Assembly: GCA_964654695.1 (NCBI GenBank)
Contig: CAZZKJ010000035.1
Location: forward strand, 1-25,403
From: CAZZKJ01 sp964654695
GTDB lineage: Bacteria > Krumholzibacteriota > Krumholzibacteriia > WVZY01
DNA: 25,403 nucleotides
Direction of reading: 5' to 3'
A program made the translations under genes and the position numbers. The notes beneath the pieces are model-generated. The model worked only from the letters and a program-made list of their open reading frames with translations, did no database searches and had not been told where the DNA came from. The number at the start of each line of letters is the position of its first letter. Within the stretch, counting starts at the first letter, position 1. Positions 7,461 to 16,128 of this stretch are shown in pieces.

Positions 7461-10400
7461 ATGCGCAGCGCTTCTTATCTCTTTATTCCGGCATTGATTG
7501 TAATGTTGATTTTATCTCCTGTTCCGTCTTTGGCGGCCGACGGCGCGCCCGGCGGCGCGCCCGGCGGTGCGCTTTCCTACCTGGACGGTTTGACATTGAT
7601 CGTTCTGGATTCGCACGATATACCATCGATGCAGCGGGCCCGCAATACGATCCAGTCTTTCGGCGGCCGCGTAGCCATTATGTCTCCTCCTTCCATCATG
7701 CTGGGATGGATCCCATTCGAAATAAGAGATGACCTGGTCGGCAGGGCCCGAATAAAAGACATTTATTATACGGAAGTTCTTCCGTCCGAACTCGACATAC
7801 AGGACCGGCAGGGTCAGATGATGATCAACTATTTCAATGCCGTGACCAGCGGAAAAATCCAGGCCGATTATAAGATCAAGCAAGAAAGCGCTGCCGCGCA
7901 AAATATCTTACCTGAAATCAGACCGGATGCCCTCGATCCGCCCCCCTTCGAAGAAAAAGAATATCTGGAGAACCTGGAAAATGTCGGCCTCAATCCCTCT
8001 TTGCTCAAAGACCGGGGTCTATTATTGAGAAAAACCGGGCAGACTGCCGCGGGCAACAGCGACAAGATGTCGGGAACCGTATCGGTCACCGTATTTTTTG
8101 TCGAGAGCGACGGCACCAGCTCCGATCCGGATCTCTACACGTGGACCGGCCAGCACATGCAGGATTATATCAACGGCGTGAACAACGGCATGGCCTTCTG
8201 GACTTCCCAGGCTCAAAACTACGGCGACTGCTGGGTCGCGTTCATGGTTCATTCTTATCCCGGCACCGATTCCAGATGCCAGCAGTGGATAGAGCCGGTT
8301 CTCCACGCGTCGACTTACCAGAGCAACTGGGTTTTGAATGTTATTTCCAATTTTGGTTACACCAGCGGAAGCGTTTTTACACGGGTCAATGCATTCAATA
8401 CATGGCAGAAATCCAATTATGGAACCGATTGGGCTTATTCCGCTTTTGTCGGCTATAATCCGCCGCCGGCATCCGACAGGTTTACCGATGGTTATTCCGC
8501 GGCGGCCTATTTAGGCGGTCCATACACCTACCTTTTATACAGAAGCTTCTCGTGGGATCCGAGCGAAGTATTTCCTCACGAATCCGGGCACATCTTTCAT
8601 GCGTGCGATGAGTACTACCAGGCCGGCTACGGCGGCTGCACCAGCTGCGGTACCTGCTATAACGGCGTCGATAACGCAAACTGCGAATACTGCGGGCCGG
8701 GCAAGCCCTGCATGATGTTGAACAGCTCCTTTACTCTCTGCCAGTACACACCGGGCCACGTGGGCTGGTTCTATTCGCCGTGCGCCCCCGGTCCTTTGAA
8801 TCCTCCGGTCGTGTCATCCTCGTCGCCTGCCTCGCAGTACCAGGCACTGGGGCTGGTAATGAACGTGGGAGGCACCGACTTTCAATACGGGGCTTACATC
8901 GATCTCGGCCCCGATATCACGATAAACAGCATGACATTCAACAGCTCCACCTCCATAACCGCCGATATCACGGTGTTGAATTCGGCCGCTGCCGGTATGC
9001 GGGATTTGATTGTCTATAACCGCGATCTCCAATCGGATACGCTTTTCAATGCGTTCGAAGTACTCAATACAACGGTGCATTACATGTCTCCGACAGGAGG
9101 GAACGTTTATCCCTATATAACTCCCGCCGATGCGGCGTCAAGCCTGACGGATGCTATCGCCGTCGCCAATGACGATGATTCCGTGATGGTGGAGTCGGTG
9201 ACGTTCAATAATATTTCTCTGAACGTCGGCCACGGCATCATGATTTACGGGGGATGGATAAACAATTTCACCCAGAGGGATCTTGTCTCCGGCAAGACCG
9301 TTCTCAATCTGAACGGAAACGTAAACCTGAGCAGCACCACGTCACCGGTGGGCATTGACGGCTTTATCGTGGAGAATGGAACCGGAACTTATTCCGCGCT
9401 GCCATTCAACGGATATTTCGGCGGTGGAATCAAGATCGTGAACTGTCAGGCCGTTGTGGCGAACTGCGAGATTCGTTCGAACGCCGCGAGCAGCGCCGTC
9501 AATTTTGGCGTGGGCGGCGGAATCTTTGCCATGAACAGTACGGTTGACATTAACAATAATTACATTTGGGGGAACAATGCCGATTTCGGCGCGGGTATTT
9601 ATCTTTATAACAGCGGGGGGAGCATAGACAATAATATGATTTCTTCGAACCTGGCGGTTTCATCCACGACCAACCCCATGGGCGGAGGCATTTACTTTGA
9701 TTATTCCCCGTCGGTTACAATGTCGGGTAATACTATCGATCACAACAGCGGTGCTATGAATGGAGGAGGCCTGTACGTGGACCATTCCGGGCCCATCAGC
9801 ATGACCGGAGGGGAGATCTCCCATAACACTTCATCGAGTTCCGGCGGCGGGATTTATTCGAAGAAAGGCTCGCTGCTGCTCGATTCGGTCAAGCTCCTCA
9901 GAAACAGCGCTGCAATTTTCGGAGGCGCCGTTACAATGGAAGACACGACAACGTGTACTCTTTCCGGCTGCCAGGTCTCCTGGAACGGCGCGATCCTTGG
10001 TGCGGGTATTTATGCAAGCGGTGGAGAGCTTTATGCGGACCATTCCCTTTATGTCGGCAACAACAGCGGCAATTCGGGAGGAGGTTTGTATATGAGCACG
10101 TTGAGCGCAGGCAGTTTTATCGGAAATACCATGGACAGGAATACCGCGGCGGCGAACGGGGGAGGTGTCATGATCGCCAACTCGGGCATCGATTTCGTCA
10201 ATAATATAATCGCGAATTCTACCAATTACGGTATCTACTGCAGCGGTCCCGCCCTGCCTGTCGTCAAGTACAACGATGTCTGGAACAACAGCACCGGAGA
10301 TTATTTCGGAATCGCCCCGGGCGAAGGTGCCGTATCGTCCGATCCGATGTTCGCCGATACGGCGCTGACCGATTATCACCTGGCGGTGCATTCTCCCGCA

Positions 10401-11075
10401 ATTGATGCCGGGGATACTTCGGCGGTTTATAACGATCCCGATGGATCCCGCGGTGATATGGGATGGATGGGATCGCACGCGTTTGTTATGGATCAGCCTT
10501 CTTATCCGAAGAGCCTTGTCTATTCCATCGCTTCTGGAAACATCGAGCTCAAATGGAACGGAAACCCGGAAGGCGATATGCAGTATTATTCGGTCTACCG
10601 CGATACATCCGCCGGGTTCATACCCGGCGTCTCGAACTTCATCCAATTCGTGCCGTCTGCCGATACGACTTATACGGAATCGTTTACTGCGAACGCCTAT
10701 TACAAGATATCCGCCGTTGATTCGAGTCTGTACGGCAGCGGGTATTCGAATGAAATAAATCCGGTTGCCACGGGTATCAACGGCGGTCCCGTTGCATACA
10801 AGTTCAGACTTTTCCAGAATGTGCCCAATCCCTTCAATCCCGCCACAGTTATCAAGTATGAACTGGACAATCGGTCATTCGTAACGCTGACTGTATTCGA
10901 TGTCCAGGGACGCCTGGTAAAGAAGCTGGTGGGAAAGCAGCAGTCGGCCGGCCCTCATTCCATCACGTGGTTTGGAGATAACGATAAAGGGCAAACCATT
11001 TCTTCGGGTATCTACTTTTATAAGTTGACCGCCGGAAGCCGCGTTCAGACCAGGAAAATGGTTCTTTTGAGATAG
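7461..11075 (+). CDS. Secreted metzincin-like protease with beta-helix and T9SS-type C-terminal domain
   Basis: The 1204-residue protein has a signal peptide (about 1-25, ending LAA) and TGGAGG before ATG 7461. After a GAPGGAPGGA linker comes a possible propeptide, then a protease-like domain. HESGH (373-377) continues to Asp 383, fitting HExxHxxxxxD, with a Cys-rich insert and CMM (417-419) as a possible Met-turn. DEY directly after the zinc motif resembles M64/IgA-peptidase-like families. Residues about 445-535 look like an IPT/TIG-type beta domain. From about 538 to 1007 many GGGIY/GGGLY and N-rich repeats indicate a right-handed parallel beta-helix. A fibronectin-III-like part (about 1014-1104) follows. 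The end (about 1114-1204) is the FlgD/Por-secretion type module, with NVPNPFNPATVIKYEL, GIYFYKL and a basic end. It is likely secreted and surface-attached; the substrate is unknown. Confidence 0.85.
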   Translation: MRSASYLFIPALIVMLILSPVPSLAADGAPGGAPGGALSYLDGLTLIVLDSHDIPSMQRARNTIQSFGGRVAIMSPPSIMLGWIPFEIRDDLVGRARIKDIYYTEVLPSELDIQDRQGQMMINYFNAVTSGKIQADYKIKQESAAAQNILPEIRPDALDPPPFEEKEYLENLENVGLNPSLLKDRGLLLRKTGQTAAGNSDKMSGTVSVTVFFVESDGTSSDPDLYTWTGQHMQDYINGVNNGMAFWTSQAQNYGDCWVAFMVHSYPGTDSRCQQWIEPVLHASTYQSNWVLNVISNFGYTSGSVFTRVNAFNTWQKSNYGTDWAYSAFVGYNPPPASDRFTDGYSAAAYLGGPYTYLLYRSFSWDPSEVFPHESGHIFHACDEYYQAGYGGCTSCGTCYNGVDNANCEYCGPGKPCMMLNSSFTLCQYTPGHVGWFYSPCAPGPLNPPVVSSSSPASQYQALGLVMNVGGTDFQYGAYIDLGPDITINSMTFNSSTSITADITVLNSAAAGMRDLIVYNRDLQSDTLFNAFEVLNTTVHYMSPTGGNVYPYITPADAASSLTDAIAVANDDDSVMVESVTFNNISLNVGHGIMIYGGWINNFTQRDLVSGKTVLNLNGNVNLSSTTSPVGIDGFIVENGTGTYSALPFNGYFGGGIKIVNCQAVVANCEIRSNAASSAVNFGVGGGIFAMNSTVDINNNYIWGNNADFGAGIYLYNSGGSIDNNMISSNLAVSSTTNPMGGGIYFDYSPSVTMSGNTIDHNSGAMNGGGLYVDHSGPISMTGGEISHNTSSSSGGGIYSKKGSLLLDSVKLLRNSAAIFGGAVTMEDTTTCTLSGCQVSWNGAILGAGIYASGGELYADHSLYVGNNSGNSGGGLYMSTLSAGSFIGNTMDRNTAAANGGGVMIANSGIDFVNNIIANSTNYGIYCSGPALPVVKYNDVWNNSTGDYFGIAPGEGAVSSDPMFADTALTDYHLAVHSPAIDAGDTSAVYNDPDGSRGDMGWMGSHAFVMDQPSYPKSLVYSIASGNIELKWNGNPEGDMQYYSVYRDTSAGFIPGVSNFIQFVPSADTTYTESFTANAYYKISAVDSSLYGSGYSNEINPVATGINGGPVAYKFRLFQNVPNPFNPATVIKYELDNRSFVTLTVFDVQGRLVKKLVGKQQSAGPHSITWFGDNDKGQTISSGIYFYKLTAGSRVQTRKMVLLR
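7542..7571 (+). repeat. Short in-frame tandem repeat encoding GAPG
   Basis: The 12-base unit GGCGCGCCCGGC occurs at 7542-7553 and 7554-7565, with a partial third unit after it. It encodes GAPGGAPGGA directly after the signal peptide. Such GC-rich units can change copy number by slippage without shifting the frame. Confidence 0.6.
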
Positions 11076-11124
11076 AAAAACAAATAGCGGCCGGTACTTT
11101 TAAAGAACAGTTATGAAATCCGGA

Positions 11125-11165
11125 CGGCCTGCGCTCCCCTGGGGCGCGGGCCGCATTCTTTTCTC
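11125..11165 (+). terminator. Intrinsic terminator of the protease gene
   Basis: CGGCC-T-GCGC (11125-11134) pairs with GCGC-G-GGCCG (11144-11153), a ten-pair GC-rich stem with one T-G pair and a nine-base loop. It is followed by a pyrimidine tract, ATTCTTTTCT. It lies about 50 bases after the stop codon. Confidence 0.8.
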
Positions 11166-11198
11166 CTCGCCCTGACGGTCTTCGATTTATATAGGTCT

Positions 11199-11240
11199 TT
11201 AAGGGGAATCTTGCTATTAAACCCCCTAACCACTTAATAT
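11199..11240 (+). promoter_or_regulatory. Candidate promoter and overlapping inverted repeat of the octaheme/NrfD operon
   Basis: TTGCTA (11211-11216) and TAATAT (11235-11240) are separated by 18 bases. An imperfect inverted repeat, TTAAGGGG (11199-11206) and CCCCCTAA (11222-11229), brackets the -35 and could be an operator. The gene begins at 11345, so the leader would be about 100 bases. The rest of the 11166-11344 gap shows nothing clear. Confidence 0.4.
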
Positions 11241-11344
11241 TTAATAAGATAAGCTTTATTCACGGTTGAATGCTTTCTGGTTTCGGGGTATCCTTTCCCT
11301 CTAATCTCAGGCCGCCGATTAAATAATAATAACAGGGATCATTC

Positions 11345-12112
11345 ATGGAATTTTGGATGTTGCTTTGGCGGAAGGCCAAATCCTTTCCAAGCCAGTTAAG
11401 AAGTCTCGTCATTCTTTTTGCGCTGCTGCTGGCTGTGTTTATCACTGCCAGGCACCTGTTCGTACCGGAATCATTCGGAAAGATGGGCCATTATCGTGCG
11501 GCAGCGGTTGAAGCATCTGCGGGTCTTCCGCTGCATTATGCCGGCAGCCATGTGTGCATGGATTGTCATGATGATATCTATGCCACCAAGAGCGAATCAT
11601 TTCACAGGAATGTTTCATGCGAGGTCTGCCACGGACCGGCCGCCGCTCACTCTGAAGAACCATCCGAACATGCGTTATCGGCGCCCAGAAAGAGGGGATA
11701 CTGCACTCTTTGTCACGGCTATAATCCATCGAGGCCGACGGGATTTCCACAGATAGAACCGGCCAGTCACAATCCTTTAAAACCGTGCTTCGAATGTCAT
11801 GACGCGCATGATCCCAAGCCGCCGCACACACCCGAGCAGTGCAGCGCCTGCCATAGAAATATCTGGCGAACAAAAGCCGTATCCCATCATGCGCAGCTGG
11901 AGTGTGCGAGGTGCCATGCCACGCCTGAAGAACATAAAGAAAATCCCGCAAAATACCGGCCTGCCAAACCGTCCTCGCGCGGGTTTTGCGGAGGGTGCCA
12001 TTCCAGGGAAGCCGACAGCCCGGAAAACATACCGCGTATAAATCTCGATTCGCACCATGTCGGCTATGTTTGCTGGCAGTGTCATTATCCGCACTATCCC
12101 GAGGCCCAGTAA
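11345..12112 (+). CDS. Membrane-anchored octaheme cytochrome c
   Basis: The 255-residue protein has one N-terminal membrane helix (about 20-34) with no evident cleavage site, and then eight CxxCH heme c sites. Their first Cys residues are at 71, 92, 120, 148, 166, 187, 215 and 243. The His-rich stretches between them (for example HDAHDPKPPH) can supply the distal ligands. It should sit on the periplasmic face. It is the first gene of a three-gene unit with a Tat-exported ferredoxin and an NrfD-type subunit, so it most likely receives electrons from, or passes them to, the quinone-linked NrfD complex. It does not look like NrfA or octaheme tetrathionate/hydroxylamine enzymes, having only canonical CxxCH sites and a small size. 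A carrier role is therefore more likely than a catalytic one. Confidence 0.85.
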   Translation: MEFWMLLWRKAKSFPSQLRSLVILFALLLAVFITARHLFVPESFGKMGHYRAAAVEASAGLPLHYAGSHVCMDCHDDIYATKSESFHRNVSCEVCHGPAAAHSEEPSEHALSAPRKRGYCTLCHGYNPSRPTGFPQIEPASHNPLKPCFECHDAHDPKPPHTPEQCSACHRNIWRTKAVSHHAQLECARCHATPEEHKENPAKYRPAKPSSRGFCGGCHSREADSPENIPRINLDSHHVGYVCWQCHYPHYPEAQ

Positions 12113-12174
12113 TATGTCCGCAAAAACGTTCGGAAAAAACCCATTATTTACCGGAACATCGCTGAGGATGCCAT

Positions 12175-12945
12175 ATGAAAAGTAAATGGATTTCCCGGAG
12201 AAAATTTCTGAAAACATGTTCGGCCGCCGCTCCGGCGTTCATGATAATTGGCGAGGGTGGTCCGGCGTCCTGCGGGACCGAAAATAATACCAGCGTCAAG
12301 GGCGAGCGTTCCGAAAAGCGGTTATATGGTATGGGAATAAATATAAATAAATGTATCGGCTGCGGGCGGTGCGCGCATGCTTGCAAGGAAGAAAACGGCG
12401 TGCCCAGGGAGCCGTTCTTTTTCAGGACATGGGTGGAGAGATACATCATCCAGACCGACGATAAAATATCCGTCGACAGCCCCAACGGAGGGATCGAGGG
12501 ATTTCCTCCGCTGACGAGCGAGAAGGGAATTCTGCGGACATTTTTCGTCCCTAAGCTCTGCAACCACTGCAGCAATCCGCCCTGCGTGCAGGTGTGTCCA
12601 GTTGGCGCGACTTTTTCCACCGAAGAGGGGGTTGTCCTGGTCGACAGGGATTACTGCATCGGATGCAGGTACTGCATACAGGCCTGCCCGTACGGTGCAA
12701 GATTCCTGAATCCCCACACCAAGACCGCCGACAAATGCACTTTTTGCTACCACCGCATAACCAAAGGTTTGAAACCGGCGTGCGTAGAAGCGTGCCCGAC
12801 TCAGGCCAGGATATTCGGCGAAATATCGAGGCGGGGAAGCCCGCTTGCCAGGTTTATAAGATTTCATAATATCCAGGTGTTGAAACCGTACCTGAATACC
12901 GAGCCGAAGGTCTTTTACGCTTTTCTGGATGGGGAGGTGCGCTGA
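12175..12945 (+). CDS. Tat-exported four-cluster ferredoxin subunit (NrfC/HybA/DmsB-like)
   Basis: The 256-residue protein begins with a twin-arginine signal (SRRKFLK at 7-13). Sixteen Cys form four [4Fe-4S] sites: 60/63/66/70, 129/132/137/141, 161/164/167/171 and 188/191/203/207. This is the classic pattern of the electron-transfer subunit in NrfD-containing complexes (NrfC, PsrB, HybA, DmsB). CPYGARF and CPTQARIFG are typical of the family. It lies 62 bases after the octaheme gene and three bases before the NrfD-like gene, with which it should form a membrane complex facing the periplasm. No molybdopterin catalytic subunit is encoded nearby, so the ferredoxin most likely links the octaheme cytochrome to the quinone site of the membrane subunit. 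Confidence 0.92.
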   Translation: MKSKWISRRKFLKTCSAAAPAFMIIGEGGPASCGTENNTSVKGERSEKRLYGMGININKCIGCGRCAHACKEENGVPREPFFFRTWVERYIIQTDDKISVDSPNGGIEGFPPLTSEKGILRTFFVPKLCNHCSNPPCVQVCPVGATFSTEEGVVLVDRDYCIGCRYCIQACPYGARFLNPHTKTADKCTFCYHRITKGLKPACVEACPTQARIFGEISRRGSPLARFIRFHNIQVLKPYLNTEPKVFYAFLDGEVR

Positions 12946-12947
12946 TT

Positions 12948-14159
12948 TTGGAAAAGCACTTCGACCAGCTTTATCCCGTACTTCAGCAGGTTGCAGGCTA
13001 TATTTTCCCGAACGAAGTGGAGCTGCATTGGGGACTTCTTATAGTGGTTTATCCTTATGTCACCGGTCTTGTTGCCGGCGCTTTCATCCTGGCATCGCTG
13101 GAACGGGTGTTCAACATAAAAGAACTAAAACCAACCAGCCGGCTCTCGCTGATAACGGCACTCGCCTTTTTGTTCGTGGCGCCGCTGCCCCTTCTTTCCC
13201 ACCTGGGACATCCGGAAAAGTCTTTTGAAATATTCCTGACGCCTCATCTCAAGTCGGCCATGGCGATGTTCGGTTTTGTCTATATTTGGTACCTGATGAT
13301 GGTTCTGCTCCTGGAGATCTGGTTCGACTACCGGAAGGATTTCATTATCTGGTCGCGAAGCGAAAAAGGATTGAAAAAATTCATGCACAGAATACTCACA
13401 CTGGGGTCCATGGATATTTCAGCCAAGGCTCTGAAATTCGACAGAAAAGCCGGCAAGTTGATAACGATAATAGGTATTCCATCGGCCTTCCTTCTCCACG
13501 GCTATGTCGGTTTCATTTTTGGATCGGTAAAAGCCAATCCATGGTGGAGCAGCGTCCTTATGCCGATCGTATTCCTTTTCTCCGCTATCGTTTCCGGCAT
13601 TGCGATCATGATAATTATTTACGGGTTTACGACCATGCTTAGATGGAAAAAAGTCGATATGGCCTGCCTCGATAAGCTTGCTTCTTTTTTGATCTATGCA
13701 ATGATTCTCGATCTTTCGCTGGAAATGCTGGACTTCATTCACCGGCTTTACGAATCCGAGGAATCCATAAAGATTATTTCTCAAATGGTGTCGAGCCGCT
13801 TGTTTTTGAGCCTGGTAATCCTCCAGCTGCTTTTAGGCAGCCTGCTGCCGTTGTGCGCACTGGTTATTGCGCGTTTCAGGAATCTTCCCGATGAACTCAA
13901 GCGCCTGGTTTATTATGGATCGGCAATCCTGGTTCAACTGGGGATCTTCAGCACGCGATGGAACGTGGTTATAGGCGGTCAGCTTTTTTCAAAGAGTTTT
14001 CGCGGACTGACGATATACAAAGTGCAGCTTTTTGGGATAGAAGGGCTGCTTATGTCAATGGGCCTGCTCATACTGCCGTTTTTGATTCTCTGGGTATTGA
14101 TAAAGATCTTCCCTCCCTGGCCGGAGAAAGAAGCACCTGTTCCCGGCGGCTCCGAATAG
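12948..14159 (+). CDS. NrfD/PsrC-type quinone-interacting membrane subunit
   Basis: The 403-residue product is an integral membrane protein with roughly nine or ten hydrophobic helices. The segment LSHLGHPEKSFEIF followed by TPHLKSAM resembles the NrfD/PsrC signature. The family binds menaquinol without heme and passes electrons to a partner ferredoxin subunit. I place the start at TTG 12948, because GGGGAGG lies 11-12 bases upstream and the preceding stop ends at 12945; the first encoded residues (MEKHFDQLYP) fit an NrfD N-terminus. It is the last gene of the octaheme-ferredoxin-NrfD unit and converges with the TRAP operon; no clear terminator is seen in the 52 bases between them. Whether it oxidises or reduces quinone is not visible. 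Confidence 0.88.
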   Translation: MEKHFDQLYPVLQQVAGYIFPNEVELHWGLLIVVYPYVTGLVAGAFILASLERVFNIKELKPTSRLSLITALAFLFVAPLPLLSHLGHPEKSFEIFLTPHLKSAMAMFGFVYIWYLMMVLLLEIWFDYRKDFIIWSRSEKGLKKFMHRILTLGSMDISAKALKFDRKAGKLITIIGIPSAFLLHGYVGFIFGSVKANPWWSSVLMPIVFLFSAIVSGIAIMIIIYGFTTMLRWKKVDMACLDKLASFLIYAMILDLSLEMLDFIHRLYESEESIKIISQMVSSRLFLSLVILQLLLGSLLPLCALVIARFRNLPDELKRLVYYGSAILVQLGIFSTRWNVVIGGQLFSKSFRGLTIYKVQLFGIEGLLMSMGLLILPFLILWVLIKIFPPWPEKEAPVPGGSE

Positions 14160-14211
14160 AATACTCCTCCGTCTTATCGTTGGCGAAAATTCCCGTTCAT
14201 CTGCGGGCGGG

Positions 14212-15471
14212 TCAGCCTGCGAATAAATGAACGAGAAACAGGCTCAAGGCGGGGAAGTACGTTATCAATATCAGGGATATCAGCAGCAAAAGCAGGAAGG
14301 GCAGACTGGCGACGTAAAGCGAGATTACGGGTTCGTTGAAGCGGTAAGATGAGATAAAGAGATTGAGGCCGACGGGCGGTGTCAGGTAGCCGATCTCTAA
14401 ATTGGTGAGAAAAATAATTCCCAGGTGGATGGGATCGACGCCGAAACCCAGGGCTACCGGGGCAACCAGGGGAACGACGACAATGATGGCCGAAAAAATG
14501 TCCATAAGGCAGCCTACAACCAGGAGAAAAACGTTAAGGATCAACAGAAATGTGTACTTGCTGGAAATATAGTGCTTCATCCAGTCGAGGATCCTCATCG
14601 GCACTTCTGCGTCGATCAGGTAATTGGTCAGAGCGAGCGCACACGCTAAAATAATCAGGATGCCGCCGACGAGCGACATGCTCTCCGCAATTATGTTCGG
14701 CAGCCTGCCCGGCTTTATGTCTTTGTATATAAATACTTCCACGACTACCGCGTACATGGCGGTCAGGGCCGCTGCTTCCATGACCGTTATCTTGCCTCCG
14801 TAGATGCCTCCCAGTATTATGATGGGGAGCGGTATTTCCCAGAGAGCTTCGCCTAGAGCGCTCCTCATTTTTGCCAATGATAAACCCTCGCGGATAATTT
14901 GCCGGCGCCCGCCCACTATCAGTCCGTATGTGGACATCGCCGCGACCAGGAGAATGCCGGGAACAATGCCTGCCAAAAAAAGTTTATCGATTCCAACGGC
15001 CCCTATGTACCCATAAAGAATCAGCGGCAGGCTGGGAGGAAAAAGCAGTCCCAGGCTTCCCGACGAGGTTACCAGTCCCAAGGAGAATTTCTTCGAATAG
15101 CCTTCCTTGAGAAGGGCGGGAAGCAGCAGCCCTCCCATCGCTATGATCGTAACTCCCGAAGCGCCGGTGAAAGCCGTGAAGACGGCGCACGATACCAGCG
15201 CGACTACCGCCAGTCCGCCGGGGAAAAAAGCCCTGCTAAGTTGAACCAGTCTCTCCGGTGTGCGGCTGTTTGCAAAAAGATAACCGGCGAAGGTAAAAAG
15301 AGGGATGGCGATCAGAACGGGGGATCCGGCGAGCGTATACATGGAGACACCGACCGATGAGATGTCGATTCCCGTTTTGAAAAATGCGAATAGAGCGATG
15401 GTTCCCAGCACCGCATAGAGCGGCATTCCGAAAAGAGCGAGTAGAAACACTATCAATAAGAATATTATCAT
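14212..15471 (-). CDS. dctM: TRAP transporter large permease (DctM)
   Basis: The 419-residue, very hydrophobic protein has about a dozen membrane segments and the expected family length. GASGVTIIAMGGLLLPALLK, the SSGSLGLLFPPSLPLILYG loop and GYLTPPVGLNLF near the end are DctM hallmarks. It forms the ion-coupled translocation channel of a TRAP transporter. It follows the DctQ gene with 33 bases between them and is the last gene of the operon. The RBS upstream of ATG 15471 is weak, so the start rests on length and homology. Confidence 0.95.
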   Translation of the reverse strand: MIIFLLIVFLLALFGMPLYAVLGTIALFAFFKTGIDISSVGVSMYTLAGSPVLIAIPLFTFAGYLFANSRTPERLVQLSRAFFPGGLAVVALVSCAVFTAFTGASGVTIIAMGGLLLPALLKEGYSKKFSLGLVTSSGSLGLLFPPSLPLILYGYIGAVGIDKLFLAGIVPGILLVAAMSTYGLIVGGRRQIIREGLSLAKMRSALGEALWEIPLPIIILGGIYGGKITVMEAAALTAMYAVVVEVFIYKDIKPGRLPNIIAESMSLVGGILIILACALALTNYLIDAEVPMRILDWMKHYISSKYTFLLILNVFLLVVGCLMDIFSAIIVVVPLVAPVALGFGVDPIHLGIIFLTNLEIGYLTPPVGLNLFISSYRFNEPVISLYVASLPFLLLLLISLILITYFPALSLFLVHLFAG

Positions 15472-15504
15472 GGTTTAAGTCCGCCGCTGAAACGTTCCTC
15501 AGTT

Positions 15505-16062
15505 TCATTCCTCACGATTGCTTTTGAACAGGTGCCTGGCGCTTCTATAAGCAATGAGATAGAAGGCAAAGGGCAGTATCAGCTGCAGAACCCACGTGTT
15601 TATATCCAGAAAGGATTTCTCCCCATACGATTTTTCGTCAAGGACGAGCTTTAATGCCGCAGTGCCTAATAACGCCGAGGCCAGGCATGTAGCAAGAAAA
15701 ATGATTTTGTCCCTGAGGAGCTTTTGTCCCGCCGGGAGAAGCCGGGTGAGCACGTCGATATTTATATGCTTAATTCGCGATGAGGCTGCGGCGCTGCCCA
15801 GGCATCCCAGCCACAGGACCATATGCCGCATAAGAGGGTTGGCCCATATTATGCCGCTCCTTAAAAAGTTGCGAAGGACTATCTGCAGGCATCCAAGAAC
15901 AATGAGCCCGAACAGGAGCAGGGCAAGTGCCGGGATTTCGATCGATCCCAATGCGCTGCAGATTTTAGAGAAAATGCCGCGCGGTGAAGCAAGCTCGCGC
16001 GCGGCGGCGAGCAGAATAATGAACAGGGTAATAATCGATATGTTTAAAATAGATGCTTCCAT
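15505..16062 (-). CDS. dctQ: TRAP transporter small permease (DctQ)
   Basis: The 185-residue protein has about four membrane helices. The pattern ...LVLGCLQIVLRNF...WANPLMRHMVLWLGCLGSAAAS...HINIDVL is characteristic of DctQ. It partners DctM in the inner membrane. It lies between the binding protein and DctM genes in the same orientation. The N-terminal part of about 30 residues before the first core helix is longer than in many DctQ proteins. No strong RBS is seen before ATG 16062. Confidence 0.9.
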   Translation of the reverse strand: MEASILNISIITLFIILLAAARELASPRGIFSKICSALGSIEIPALALLLFGLIVLGCLQIVLRNFLRSGIIWANPLMRHMVLWLGCLGSAAASSRIKHINIDVLTRLLPAGQKLLRDKIIFLATCLASALLGTAALKLVLDEKSYGEKSFLDINTWVLQLILPFAFYLIAYRSARHLFKSNREE

Positions 16063-16128
16063 TACAGCCGGTTAGTCTTGTGCAAGCCGGCAAATCCGCC
16101 ATATCTTCTGTGCGGCCTCCCGGCTTCG

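Noticed and set aside
9831..10646. A 271-codon open frame on the minus strand inside the beta-helix protein.
   Set aside because: It is antisense to a well-supported repeat-rich gene, has no RBS or recognisable domain, and the repeated gene sequence explains its length.
14160..14211. A bidirectional terminator between the NrfD and DctM genes.
   Set aside because: No convincing stem is visible in these 52 bases.
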